From contig DKNW01000047.1 of NCBI GenBank assembly GCA_002469805.1, forward strand, positions 1-22,975: a DNA stretch of 22,975 nt, given 5' to 3'. The notes under the pieces are model-generated. The model was not told the origin of the DNA and searched no databases. It was given only the letters and a program-made list of their open reading frames with translations. Source of the stretch: Rhodobiaceae bacterium UBA7378 (GTDB taxonomy: Bacteria; Pseudomonadota; Alphaproteobacteria; RS24). Both the position numbers and the translations under genes were made by a program. Shown one piece after another: positions 6,276 to 14,947 of the stretch. How positions within the stretch are numbered: the first letter of the stretch is position 1; each line of letters opens with the position of its first letter.

Positions 6276-8571
6276 CCTTTTCGCTCGGTTTGCCGCTCTT
6301 GCCGCCGGATTTCCCAGACTTCAGCTTGATCGACAGCCCTTTCTTTTTGTCCTGACTGACCTGCACCACGCCACCATGCTGCAACTTGCCAAACAGTAAT
6401 TCGTCGGCCAGCGGCTTTTTGATGTTTTCCTGAATGATGCGCGCCATTGGGCGTGCGCCCATTAGGGGATCGTAGCCCTGTTGCACAAGCCAATCCATCG
6501 CGCCACGATTTACCTCAATGATGACATTGCGATCGGAAAGCTGAAGCTCCAACTCAAGAATAAACTTCTCGACCACCCGTACCACAACTTCCGGCGGCAG
6601 GTTGTTAAACGGCACTGTCGCGTCCAGGCGATTGCGGAACTCCGGCGTAAACATTTTGTTAATCGCGTCAGTATCTTCCCCTTCACGGCGCTCACGTCCA
6701 AAGCCCATCGGCGCCTTGGCCATATCTGCGGCACCGGCATTTGTCGTCATAATGAGAATGACATTGCGGAAGTCGACTTTGCGTCCATTGGCGTCCGTCA
6801 AGCTGCCATGATCCATGACCTGCAACAGCACATTGAACAGATCCGGGTGGGCTTTTTCGATTTCGTCGAGCAGCAATACGCAATGCGGGTTCTGATCAAC
6901 ACCATCAGTGAGCAAGCCACCCTGATCATAACCAACATATCCGGGAGGCGCACCAAGCAGGCGCGATACAGTGTGCCGCTCCATATATTCCGACATATCG
7001 AAGCGCAGTAACTCGACCCCCATTGCCGATGCCAACTGACGCGCAACCTCCGTCTTACCTACCCCGGTTGGGCCTGAAAAGAGATAGCTGCCAATAGGTT
7101 TATCGGCTTCGCGCAAGCCTGCGCGCGACAGTTTGATGGACGCTGCCAGCGCGTCGATTGCTGTATCCTGACCAAACACCACGCGCTTCAGCGTGACATC
7201 CAAACCGCGCAATTTCTCGGTGTCGTCTTTCGATACAGTTTTTGGCGGAATGCGGGCCATGGTCGCGATAACTTTTTCGATGTCGCGCACGCCAACCGTT
7301 TTCTTGCGTCGAGACGCGGGCAGAAGCATTTGCGATGCGCCGACCTCGTCGATCACGTCAATTGCCTTATCCGGCAATTTTCGGTCCGCCATATATCGCG
7401 ACGACAATTCCACCGCCGCCTTCAGCGCATCATTGGTATAGCGGACCTTGTGAAATTCTTCGAAATAAGTTTTAAGCCCCTGTAGGATTTTGATGGTATC
7501 GGGCACGTTTGGCTCGTTTACATCGATCTTTTGGAACCGTCGGGCCAAGGCGCGATCCTTCTCAAAATGCTGGCGGAACTCTTTATAGGTTGTGGAACCC
7601 ATGCACCGCAGCCCCCCGCTTTGCAAGGCTGGCTTCAACAGGTTAGACGCATCCATCGCACCGCCTGAAGTTGCGCCTGCGCCGATGACGGTGTGAATTT
7701 CATCAATGAACAAAATCGCTTCCGGCATATCTTCAAGTTCGGCCATGATTTGCTTTAGGCGCTCCTCAAAATCACCACGATATCGCGTACCGGCAAGCAG
7801 AACGCCCATATCGAGCGAGTAAATAACATTATCCTGCAAAACATCTGGGACATCACCCTCAATGATTTTGCGCGCCAGACCTTCGGCAATGGCTGTTTTA
7901 CCGACGCCCGGGTCGCCCACAAGAAGCGGGTTGTTTTTGTTGCGACGACACAGAATTTGAATGGCACGCGCCACCTCATTGCTTCGACCGATCAACGGAT
8001 CGACACGCCCGTCGCGGGCTTTCTCATTGAGATTAATGCAATAGGCACCCAGCGCTTCTCCGGCGGCAAGAGGGGCCCCGTCATCGTCCAGCATATTCTC
8101 GCCAGTTACCGGCCGGCTTTCGCTATGCCCCGGTTTTTTGGCGACGCCATGCGAGATGAAGTTCACCGCATCATAGCGCGTCATTTCTTGTTCCTGGAGA
8201 AAGTACGCCGCATGGCTTTCGCGTTCGGCAAACATAGCAACCAGAACATTCGCGCCGGTTACTTCGTCGCGTCCCGATGATTGCACATGAATAACTGCCC
8301 GCTGAATGACCCGCTGAAAGCCAGCCGTCGGCTTGCAATCTTCAATCTCATCCATAATCAAGCCCGTCAGCTCATTGTCGATATAATCGGTAAGATTATG
8401 GCGTAATTTTTCCAAATCGACGCCACACGCTTCCATGACGGCAACCGCTTCGCCATCCTCCGTCAAAGCCAGAAGCAAATGCTCAAGCGTTGAGTATTCA
8501 TGATGGCGCTCATTAGCGAGCACAAGAGCCCGATGCAGACCCTGTTCTAACTCTTTTGAAAATGCTGGCAC
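6268..8571 (-). CDS. clpA: ATP-dependent Clp protease ATP-binding subunit ClpA
   Basis: This 767-residue protein has full ClpA architecture: an N-terminal Clp_N double repeat (about 1-145), a first AAA+ module with Walker A GDPGVGKT (219-226) and Walker B LFIDEIH (about 288-293), and a second module with Walker A GPTGVGKT (500-507) and Walker B LLLDEIEKAH. It lacks the coiled-coil M domain of ClpB. ClpA unfolds substrates and feeds them to ClpP, receiving N-degron proteins from ClpS. The tripeptide expected to contact ClpP (IGL/IGF in relatives) reads MGF here. clpS lies directly upstream on the same strand with a 30-base gap; clpP is not in the window. Confidence 0.97.
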   Translation of the reverse strand: MPAFSKELEQGLHRALVLANERHHEYSTLEHLLLALTEDGEAVAVMEACGVDLEKLRHNLTDYIDNELTGLIMDEIEDCKPTAGFQRVIQRAVIHVQSSGRDEVTGANVLVAMFAERESHAAYFLQEQEMTRYDAVNFISHGVAKKPGHSESRPVTGENMLDDDGAPLAAGEALGAYCINLNEKARDGRVDPLIGRSNEVARAIQILCRRNKNNPLLVGDPGVGKTAIAEGLARKIIEGDVPDVLQDNVIYSLDMGVLLAGTRYRGDFEERLKQIMAELEDMPEAILFIDEIHTVIGAGATSGGAMDASNLLKPALQSGGLRCMGSTTYKEFRQHFEKDRALARRFQKIDVNEPNVPDTIKILQGLKTYFEEFHKVRYTNDALKAAVELSSRYMADRKLPDKAIDVIDEVGASQMLLPASRRKKTVGVRDIEKVIATMARIPPKTVSKDDTEKLRGLDVTLKRVVFGQDTAIDALAASIKLSRAGLREADKPIGSYLFSGPTGVGKTEVARQLASAMGVELLRFDMSEYMERHTVSRLLGAPPGYVGYDQGGLLTDGVDQNPHCVLLLDEIEKAHPDLFNVLLQVMDHGSLTDANGRKVDFRNVILIMTTNAGAADMAKAPMGFGRERREGEDTDAINKMFTPEFRNRLDATVPFNNLPPEVVVRVVEKFILELELQLSDRNVIIEVNRGAMDWLVQQGYDPLMGARPMARIIQENIKKPLADELLFGKLQHGGVVQVSQDKKKGLSIKLKSGKSGGKSGKPSEKVT

Positions 8572-8601
8572 TTAACGCTCCTGTTCTTATCCTAACTAAT
8601 A

Positions 8602-8970
8602 TCAATCTTTTTCCATCGTGCACTGCAAAGGATGATCATGCTGACGGGCAAGATCCATGACTTGTGACACCTTTGTTTCAGCGACCTCATAGGTGAAGAC
8701 ACCGCATATGCCCACCCCATTCTGATGCACATGCAACATGATTTTGGTTGCATCTTCGGCACTCTTTGAAAAAAAACGCTGCAAGACATACACGACAAAT
8801 TCCATTGGCGTGTAATCATCATTAAGCAACAAGACCTTATACATGGACGGCTTTTTGGTCTTAGTACGGGTACGCGTAATAGTACCTGTTCCCGTACCAT
8901 CATCGCCGCCATCAGGCGGGCCAGCCTTATCGTCTGACGGGCCAGAGATCGCCCCTGATGGACCAGCCAT
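8602..8970 (-). CDS. clpS: ATP-dependent Clp protease adaptor ClpS
   Basis: From the ATG at 8970-8968 this is a 122-residue ClpS: a low-complexity Gly/Thr-rich N-terminal tail, then the adaptor core with KVLLLNDDYTPMEFVVYVL, LHVHQNGVGICGVFTYEVAETKV and the C-terminal QCTMEKD. The Asn-Asp pair in LNDDYTPM and the downstream His are the N-degron pocket residues known in ClpS. The start is uncertain: in-frame ATGs at 9003 and 9036 would give 133 or 144 residues, and none has a convincing Shine-Dalgarno. I chose the one giving the usual length. It delivers N-degron proteins to ClpA, encoded next. Confidence 0.93.
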   Translation of the reverse strand: MAGPSGAISGPSDDKAGPPDGGDDGTGTGTITRTRTKTKKPSMYKVLLLNDDYTPMEFVVYVLQRFFSKSAEDATKIMLHVHQNGVGICGVFTYEVAETKVSQVMDLARQHDHPLQCTMEKD

Positions 8971-9079
8971 TTGAACAGCTAAATATCGTTTCGCGTGTTC
9001 CATAAATGTATTCTGGCCCGATTTTTCCTGTTGCATCAAGGGAAACCATGCCGCATGCCTGCGTCACGACCCTATATGT

Positions 9080-9107
9080 AAGATAGGTTTGCTGTTTCGA
9101 AACACAA
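9080..9107 (-). promoter_or_regulatory. Possible clpS promoter with a palindromic operator
   Basis: On the minus strand TTGTGT (9107-9102) is followed after 16 bases by TATCTT (9085-9080). A perfect 12-base palindrome TGTTTCGAAACA (9093-9104) overlaps the -35 box and spacer, where a dimeric regulator would block RNA polymerase. The hexamers are only moderate matches. Confidence 0.3.
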
Positions 9108-9149
9108 GCTGTCTTGTTAACCTGTATTTTCAGTCAGGTGAGTCACGCT

Positions 9150-10379
9150 ATGTTGCGCATATCAATTGTGTTTTTCGCAAGTTTAATGTTGGCGGCAGGG
9201 TTTCAGCCCGCCGCCGCTTCGCCGAAATACGCCTCGATTGTCGTGGATGCACATAGCGGGCGCGTTTTGCAATATTACCGAGACGAGCAAAACAGATACC
9301 CCGCCTCTCTTACCAAAATTATGACGGTTTATGTGGCATTTGAGGAAATTCGGGCGGGCCGCATGAAACCGGACACACCCATCAAAATTTCGCGCCATGC
9401 CGCGGCCCAACCAGCAAGCAAGTTGGGCTTTCGCCCCGGTGAGACCATTTCTGCGCGCCTAGCCCTGCAAGCACTCGTCGTAAAATCGGCAAATGATGTA
9501 GCGACCGCAATGGCGGAGCATATTTCCGGCAGTGAGGCGAAATTTGCCAAGCGCATGACAAGAACAGCGCGTAAACTAGGCATGTTTGATACAAATTTCG
9601 TCAATGCGTCCGGGCTTTTTAACTGGCGGCAGAAAAGCTCGGCACGCGATATCGCCCGACTCGCAAAGGCCGCAATTGACGATTTCCCCGCCTTTAATCC
9701 GCTCTGGAAGCAGCGCTATCTTGTCTATAATGGACGGCGTATTTCAGGCCATAACCGGCTCCTCGGCTCGTTAAAGGGCAGCATCGGGATGAAAACCGGC
9801 TATATTCGCGCCGCAGGCTATAACATCGTCAATCTTGTCGAACGCGGCGACAAAAGGCTGATTGTTGTTGTGATGGGCGGACGTAGCGCCAAATCGCGTG
9901 ACGCGCAAGTGCGCCGCCTTCTGAAAACCAGTCTGCCAAGGGCCGCGGCCGCACCGACCGGCATGAAACGACCCAGAACCGCTCCTGCGCATGCGTGGCT
10001 AAAAATCGGATCGGACAGCCGGTTGGCTAAAAATATCCGCCCGCGCAAGAGACCCGGACAAAAACCCGTCGCACAAATTGCACGGGCTTCGCCGCTTGCG
10101 CGCCCCGAAACGCCTGATCCGGCTGAGGCGCTAGTAGAAAAATGGAAAATTCAGGTTGGGTCTTTCGTTGCACTCGGTGACGCAGAACGCCAGTTGAAAC
10201 AGGTAAATGAAATTTTGAGCGGTCGCCTGCAAATGGCTGACGCACGCACTGAAACGGTTCAACTCAAAGGGAAAAAAATGTATCGCGCGCGTTTTGTAAA
10301 TCTATCACAAGCCCAAGCGGTCACGCTGTGTGCGCAGCTTACGAGCATGAAAACCGGCTGCCTGCCAATTGCACCCTAG
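9150..10379 (+). CDS. D-alanyl-D-alanine carboxypeptidase (S11) with C-terminal SPOR domain
   Basis: This 409-residue exported penicillin-binding protein has a signal peptide (about 1-23, cleavage after AAA) and the three S11 motifs: SLTK at 53-56 (nucleophile Ser53), SAN at 113-115 and KTG at 215-217. It trims the terminal D-Ala of peptidoglycan stem peptides in the periplasm. After a basic, Pro-rich linker, residues from about 330 form a SPOR domain (KWKIQVGSF...), which binds glycan strands lacking stem peptides and directs proteins to the division septum. I chose ATG 9150 because AGGTGAG lies at 9134-9140 and the signal peptide then begins normally. Transcribed away from clpS; converges with the J-domain gene. 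Confidence 0.95.
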   Translation: MLRISIVFFASLMLAAGFQPAAASPKYASIVVDAHSGRVLQYYRDEQNRYPASLTKIMTVYVAFEEIRAGRMKPDTPIKISRHAAAQPASKLGFRPGETISARLALQALVVKSANDVATAMAEHISGSEAKFAKRMTRTARKLGMFDTNFVNASGLFNWRQKSSARDIARLAKAAIDDFPAFNPLWKQRYLVYNGRRISGHNRLLGSLKGSIGMKTGYIRAAGYNIVNLVERGDKRLIVVVMGGRSAKSRDAQVRRLLKTSLPRAAAAPTGMKRPRTAPAHAWLKIGSDSRLAKNIRPRKRPGQKPVAQIARASPLARPETPDPAEALVEKWKIQVGSFVALGDAERQLKQVNEILSGRLQMADARTETVQLKGKKMYRARFVNLSQAQAVTLCAQLTSMKTGCLPIAP

Positions 10380-10387
10380 ATGGGTGT
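10371..10387. terminator. Weak hairpin between convergent genes
   Basis: GCACCC (10371-10376) pairs with GGGTGT (10382-10387) around a five-base loop, spanning both stop codons of the converging carboxypeptidase and J-domain genes. There is no T-run, so termination in either direction is uncertain. Confidence 0.3.
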
Positions 10388-10851
10388 TAAGAGCGGTCCA
10401 GCAATGTGTCGCGCGCTTGATTGAGTTGCGCGGCAATCCAGTCAGTTCCGCCATGGTCAGGGTGATTTTTAACGATCAAGTCGCGATATGCGGCTTCGAT
10501 TTCCTCTGTGCTAGCTGTTGCATCAACCCCTAGCACCTCGCGCGCTTCGGCAACCGACATGGGGGTCACGCGCGGTGCGGTTTTACCTGAACGTGCATCC
10601 CCCGCACCGGCCGTTGGTGTGCCTTCGCGCATCACCCGCCACAAGCGCACCAACCAGAGCATGATAAAACCCAGCGGCGCGGCAAGCCCATACCGCCCAG
10701 CCAGTGCCAACAAGACAAGCCCGCTCCCGAGCACAATAAACAAAGTGACCAGAACGAGAATACGTAGATGGCGCGCCGATAAACGCGCGGCAAGCAGCAC
10801 CACCAAAAACAGCGCGAGAAGGCTAACAAGACCCAGCACTAGAAATCCCAT
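10387..10851 (-). CDS. Membrane-anchored J-domain protein (DnaJ/Tim14-like)
   Basis: This 154-residue protein has two or three hydrophobic segments (about residues 2-21, 28-51 and possibly 57-68), a linker, and a C-terminal J-domain from about residue 98. The J-domain holds AREVLGVDATASTEEIEAAYRDL and the HPD signature in KNHPDHGGT, needed to stimulate DnaK ATPase. N-terminal membrane anchor plus short C-terminal J-domain resembles Tim14/Pam18-type proteins, known also in alphaproteobacteria. It would recruit DnaK to the inner membrane; clients are unknown. Its ATG overlaps the mipZ stop in TAATG (10853-10849), so the two are probably co-translated. Confidence 0.88.
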   Translation of the reverse strand: MGFLVLGLVSLLALFLVVLLAARLSARHLRILVLVTLFIVLGSGLVLLALAGRYGLAAPLGFIMLWLVRLWRVMREGTPTAGAGDARSGKTAPRVTPMSVAEAREVLGVDATASTEEIEAAYRDLIVKNHPDHGGTDWIAAQLNQARDTLLDRS

Positions 10852-11693
10852 TAGAGCGACACGCCCGGCAGGTCGAGGGCAGAAACCAACGCCCGTACTT
10901 CAGCGCGCGCGGCGACATGCGACATGGTGAGATTGGTGTTGGCTTCTTCATCGGTCAGGTCCAGTAGCGTAATGCCTGCCGGATACATTTCGCGAAAGAT
11001 CACACGCTCCGAAAGACCCGCCGCCTGACGAAAGCCAAGTCGAGAGGCCAATTGATCAAGCGCCGTTTCCACCCTTTGGCGGTTTTTCGCATGAATGTGA
11101 CTTGTTCTGTTGCGCACGACAACCCAGTCAATGCTGCCGCCGTCTGCTTGCGCGCGCGCTTTACGGCACGACCAGACCATTTCGGAATAGATGCTGGGCC
11201 CGGTGATTGACAGATCGTCGGGGTCAACTTTTGCCAGCAGATCAAAATCTACAAAGCTCTCATTAATCGGAGTGATGAGCGTATCCGCCGCTGCATGCCC
11301 AAGCCGCGATAGATACGAATCCGACCCCGGGCTATCAACCACGATGAAATCATTGCCGGCGCGTAAATGCGTCATGGCAGCAACAAACTGCTCCTGCTCG
11401 GCACGCTGGCGCGCGGAAATATCATTAAACGCAAACTCTTCCAACGGGAAATGCTCCGGCATTGCCACATCGCGGCGCCCAACCCATATTTTTCGGTTTT
11501 CGATATATCGTGAAAATGATCGTTGTCGAACGTCCAGATCAAGCGTGCCAACGCGGAACCCTTCATTAAGTAGGGCCGCCGTTACATGCATAGCGGTGGT
11601 GGTTTTACCCGACCCCCCCTTCTCATTGCCGACAACAATTACATACGGCGCGTGGGTTGCGCTTCCCGATACAGTTTCCGCCTGCTCGCTCAT
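10851..11693 (-). CDS. mipZ: Division plane positioning ATPase MipZ
   Basis: This 280-residue ParA/MinD-superfamily ATPase has a deviant Walker A GNEKGGSGKTT (signature Lys25, Lys30), the MipZ-type motif DLDVRQRSFSRYIENR after the second strand, and the Walker B-like FIVVDSPGSDS. In Caulobacter, MipZ binds ParB near the origins and forms a polar gradient that blocks FtsZ assembly away from midcell. ATG 11693 is preceded by AAAGGTG (11707-11701 on the minus strand), eight bases away. Chromosomal ParA lacks the RQRSFxRYxENR motif, which supports MipZ. parB and ftsZ are not in the window. Confidence 0.93.
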   Translation of the reverse strand: MSEQAETVSGSATHAPYVIVVGNEKGGSGKTTTAMHVTAALLNEGFRVGTLDLDVRQRSFSRYIENRKIWVGRRDVAMPEHFPLEEFAFNDISARQRAEQEQFVAAMTHLRAGNDFIVVDSPGSDSYLSRLGHAAADTLITPINESFVDFDLLAKVDPDDLSITGPSIYSEMVWSCRKARAQADGGSIDWVVVRNRTSHIHAKNRQRVETALDQLASRLGFRQAAGLSERVIFREMYPAGITLLDLTDEEANTNLTMSHVAARAEVRALVSALDLPGVSL

Positions 11694-11822
11694 TAAAAAC
11701 ACCTTTAAATTCAGCGTCTGACAGTATAAACCCGATTCCAGAGTTTGACTGCATTTTCCCACCGCCCAAATCGCCGACCGATTTTGCTGTCTGGCGGCAT
11801 TTACCGGCGTTAGGATACACGG

Positions 11823-12620
11823 ATGAATTTAAAAGACAGAAAAATTTTAATCACGGGAGCCAATGGCGGTTTAGGGCGTGCCATGGCTGTATCAGCGGCA
11901 GAAAACGGCGCCGTCGTCGCCGTATGTGAGCGCACGCAAAGCCTTGCGGACGCCGCACGTGATGCCTTACCCGAAGCTTTGCGCGCGCAGGCGCATCCAT
12001 TTGCTGCCGACTTAACAGATGAAGCAGCCGTCGCCACCATGGTTACAGACATTGCGACAACCATGGGCACGCTTGATGGATTGGTCAACAACGCTGCCAT
12101 ATTGACAGATGATGACACAGATCCGGTCTCGACACCGCTAGATAGCTGGCGCCGGACATTGGATGCGAATGTCACAAGCGCGTTTCTGGCGTGTAAATAT
12201 GTGTTGCCCATATTCATGTCGCAAGGCCAAGGGGCCATCGTAACGCTGTCTTCCGTAGTGGCTCACAGCGCCTCGGCAAATGCCCAAATCGCTTACACGA
12301 CGAGCAAGGGCGCGCTCGAAGCCATGACGCGGGAAATTGCCATGCGCTACGCCCGCGACAATATTCGCGCCAACTGCGTCGCCCCTGGCCCCGTTTTGAC
12401 CGACCGCACCCAACACTATTTCAACACGCCCGAAAAATGGGACATGCGCCGACGTCACATTCCAATGGGGCGTCTTGGTCGCCCCGAAGAAGTGGCGGCG
12501 CTGGTGACGTTTTTACTTAGCGATGCGGCGGGATGGCAAACTGGCGGCGTTCACCGCGTCGATGGCGGGATCAGCGCGTCTTATATCGTCGATGACCGCA
12601 ACGGACATGAAACGCCATAA
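11823..12620 (+). CDS. Short-chain dehydrogenase/reductase (SDR) oxidoreductase
   Basis: This 265-residue protein has the classical SDR layout: cofactor motif TGANGGLG (11-18), VNNAA near 88-92, the catalytic Ser in TLSSVVA (about 144), and Tyr158-x3-Lys162 in YTTSK. The C-terminus has the NCVAPGPV and GGVHRVDGG segments of FabG-like classical SDRs. It reduces a carbonyl or oxidises an alcohol using NAD(P)(H). The residue after strand 2 is Cys-Glu rather than the Asp typical of NAD users or the Arg of many NADP users, so cofactor choice is unclear. TAGGA at 11810-11814 is a modest ribosome binding site. panC starts five bases after its stop. Confidence 0.92.
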   Translation: MNLKDRKILITGANGGLGRAMAVSAAENGAVVAVCERTQSLADAARDALPEALRAQAHPFAADLTDEAAVATMVTDIATTMGTLDGLVNNAAILTDDDTDPVSTPLDSWRRTLDANVTSAFLACKYVLPIFMSQGQGAIVTLSSVVAHSASANAQIAYTTSKGALEAMTREIAMRYARDNIRANCVAPGPVLTDRTQHYFNTPEKWDMRRRHIPMGRLGRPEEVAALVTFLLSDAAGWQTGGVHRVDGGISASYIVDDRNGHETP

Positions 12621-12625
12621 TTACC

Positions 12626-13465
12626 ATGAAAGACATCACCCTTCTGCGTCATGTTGATGATTTGCGCGCCCATATTAAGGCGCAGCGGGCAAACGGGCAC
12701 CGCATTGGGCTTGTGCCCACAATGGGTGCATTGCATGAAGGTCATTTGTCGCTGGTTAACGAGATCGGCCAGAAGGTCGATACGGTGATTGTCTCGATTT
12801 TTGTGAACCCAACACAATTTGCAGCGCATGAAGATCTCGACACCTATCCCCGACACGAGGCAGCTGATCTGGAAAAACTGTCAACGACACGCGCAAGCGT
12901 TGTTTATGCACCGTCGGCTAGCGACATGTATCCATCTGGATTTGCCACATCAATGGCAGTTGCTGGCCCCGCATTAGGGTTGGAAACAGACGAACGCCCG
13001 CACTTTTTCGGCGGCGTTGGCATTGTGGTCACCAAGCTGTTGCTTCAAGTATTGCCAGATGTCGCGATTTTTGGCGAAAAAGACTATCAGCAATTACTTG
13101 TCATTCGGCGCATCGTCCGCGACTTGAATATTCCGGTAGAAATTATCGGCGGCCCGATTATTCGCGAAGCAGATGGGCTCGCCATGTCGTCACGAAATGC
13201 ATATCTGACGCGCGATCAACGCGCCATTGCCGCTCATCTGAACCATATACTCGAACAGTTGGCCGGGTCGCCGCATCCGCCTGAAGAAGCTAGCGCGCAC
13301 GCACGCGCCGCGCTTTTGGAAGCCGGATTTTCAACTGTCGATTATGCATGTATTCGAGATGCAGACACGCTTGATGCGCTTGGACCCGAGACAACAAGCC
13401 GCCGCGCGCTGATCGCCGCGCGCCTTGGGGACGTGCGGTTGATCGACAATATGGCCGCGCGCTAG
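12626..13465 (+). CDS. panC: Pantothenate synthetase
   Basis: This 279-residue enzyme has the PanC signatures in order: GLVPTMGALHEGHLSLV (catalytic His37 and His40), FVNPTQF, the FFGGVGIVVTKLL segment, FGEKDYQQLLVIRR, and READGLAMSSRNAYL with a KMSKS-like SSRN. It condenses pantoate with beta-alanine via a pantoyl-adenylate in the cytoplasm, the last step of vitamin B5 and CoA precursor synthesis. It lies five bases downstream of the SDR gene with no Shine-Dalgarno of its own, so translation may depend on the SDR. panB is not in the window. Confidence 0.97.
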   Translation: MKDITLLRHVDDLRAHIKAQRANGHRIGLVPTMGALHEGHLSLVNEIGQKVDTVIVSIFVNPTQFAAHEDLDTYPRHEAADLEKLSTTRASVVYAPSASDMYPSGFATSMAVAGPALGLETDERPHFFGGVGIVVTKLLLQVLPDVAIFGEKDYQQLLVIRRIVRDLNIPVEIIGGPIIREADGLAMSSRNAYLTRDQRAIAAHLNHILEQLAGSPHPPEEASAHARAALLEAGFSTVDYACIRDADTLDALGPETTSRRALIAARLGDVRLIDNMAAR

Positions 13466-13493
13466 ATGGCAATATTTGCGGCTATCTCCACAC

Positions 13494-13913
13494 CTATAAC
13501 AGGCCCATATCGGATAACTCATGGCGCATGTCTTCGGGCATGTCATCGTCAATTTCGACATCAGTCGGCATATCGGGCGGGGCATCCTGCGGTGTCAGAT
13601 ATCGCCATCCCTGAAACGGCCTCCGCGCCTGCAAACGTGTCGTCACAAGGCTTGGATTCAGATGCAAATGGCACCGTCGAATACCTTGGTCATCGACAAA
13701 TTCTTCAATATCTGTAAGCACTTGCCGCACGCGTATCTGGCGCTTTATGACCCAGTAAATCGACCCGTTCTCAAGCAGATCCGGAACCCGGCGCGGCACC
13801 ATGCGCGTTGTGTGAAACACCTTGCCATAGGTCTTCTGCATGTGATTTTGCCACTGCACCAGATCGTCAATATCATCGGCACCGACACATAATTTAACAA
13901 GATGAACGGTCAT
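13494..13913 (-). CDS. DUF1489 family protein
   Basis: This 139-residue soluble protein matches the alphaproteobacterial DUF1489 family: MTVHLVKLCVGADDIDDL at the N-terminus, RMVPRR, GSIYWVIKRQIRVRQVL, a segment with RCHLHLNPSLVTTRLQARRPFQGWRYL split over the middle, and a variable acidic C-terminus (DIDDDMPED-type). The conserved WVIK and FQGWRYL stretches are characteristic. No catalytic motif or membrane segment is visible and no function is established. It converges with panC and stands alone before the mgtE-Kelch unit. Confidence 0.85.
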   Translation of the reverse strand: MTVHLVKLCVGADDIDDLVQWQNHMQKTYGKVFHTTRMVPRRVPDLLENGSIYWVIKRQIRVRQVLTDIEEFVDDQGIRRCHLHLNPSLVTTRLQARRPFQGWRYLTPQDAPPDMPTDVEIDDDMPEDMRHELSDMGLL

Positions 13914-13960
13914 GAATCCAGTTTATGCCACACACCAGGCAAAACAAAATTAATTGCGCG

Positions 13961-14947
13961 TCAGGGCGTGTCTTTTGTGAAAACGTGAACACGGTTTGAT
14001 CCGGTAAACAGGGAATAAAACCCACCACCCAGCGCACCGCCAATTATGAACAGGCGTTCGCCATCACCTGCATAGGCCATCTGATGACGGCCTTGGGGCA
14101 TCTCGGCTAAATCACGCCACGCCCCTTCCGCCAGCCCCACATGGCGGGCCAATACCATTTGCTGCGCTTGGCTAAACCCACCTGCATAATGAAGCGCATC
14201 GCCTACCACCCCGAGCGCACCCCCGCTTGAAGCCTGGGGTAAGTCTGCCAAGCGTGCCCATTTCAAAGTTTTTATATTAAACGTCTGTACGAATTTGGTA
14301 TCACGCCCATCAGGGCGCACGCCGCCCGCAATGATTAGCTGATCGCCTTTTCTGGTCCATGCAGCATTCGCAACTGGCACTGGCATCGGCGCACCGACAC
14401 TTTCCCAGCGCCCTGCCCGCGACACATAACGCACCACTTGTGTACTATTGGCCCCGACACCGCCGATAAGATACACATGGCCATCGGCAAAGAAACTGGC
14501 ATGTCCCGCGCGAGGATCTGGCAGGGCCGGCAATTCCACCCAAATGGCACTTTGCGGCGTGTACATCCAGACACCCGGCGACAAATCGCCCGTGGCTTGA
14601 TCGCGTCCGCCGGTGACGTATAGCTGGCCGTTACCGGATGTTAATGAAAACCGCCACAAACTCGCGGGCATGGGCGTCAACGGTCGCCAGCCGTCGTTTT
14701 GTGTGTCGTAAAACTCGAAGAACTGGCGCAAGCCCCGTCCAGGCGCGCCGCTCATGACATAAAGCCCGTCATCAATTGATGCTGCTACGGCGTCAGATAC
14801 AGCTGTTGGCAAGCTGGTCCCGTCGCGCCAGTCGGCATACGCCGGCGTAGATATAAGGATAGGAGTTAGAACTGGACAAAAAACAAGGCCCAACACGAGC
14901 ATGAGTGCGGATATATGTCTCGTCGCAATGTGGCGCATGGTGACCAT
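13961..14947 (-). CDS. Exported Kelch-repeat protein
   Basis: This 328-residue protein has an N-terminal signal peptide with cleavage likely after AYA (residues 36-38), then about six Kelch blades marked by repeated G-G strands: LYVTGGRDQ, VYLIGGVGA, LIIAGGVRP, LHYAGGFSQ and LFIIGGALGG, each followed by a conserved Trp. Kelch propellers are usually protein- or sugar-binding scaffolds, sometimes sialate mutarotases (NanM); no NanM-specific evidence is seen, so the ligand is unknown. The ATG overlaps the mgtE stop (TAATG, 14949-14945), implying translation coupled to the Mg2+ channel, though it should end in the periplasm. An in-frame ATG at 14938 is an alternative start. Confidence 0.85.
   Translation of the reverse strand: MVTMRHIATRHISALMLVLGLVFCPVLTPILISTPAYADWRDGTSLPTAVSDAVAASIDDGLYVMSGAPGRGLRQFFEFYDTQNDGWRPLTPMPASLWRFSLTSGNGQLYVTGGRDQATGDLSPGVWMYTPQSAIWVELPALPDPRAGHASFFADGHVYLIGGVGANSTQVVRYVSRAGRWESVGAPMPVPVANAAWTRKGDQLIIAGGVRPDGRDTKFVQTFNIKTLKWARLADLPQASSGGALGVVGDALHYAGGFSQAQQMVLARHVGLAEGAWRDLAEMPQGRHQMAYAGDGERLFIIGGALGGGFYSLFTGSNRVHVFTKDTP

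Noticed and set aside
6481..7011. Long plus-strand open frame across clpA
   Set aside because: It lies wholly antisense to the well-supported second AAA+ module of ClpA and its translation shows no domain pattern.
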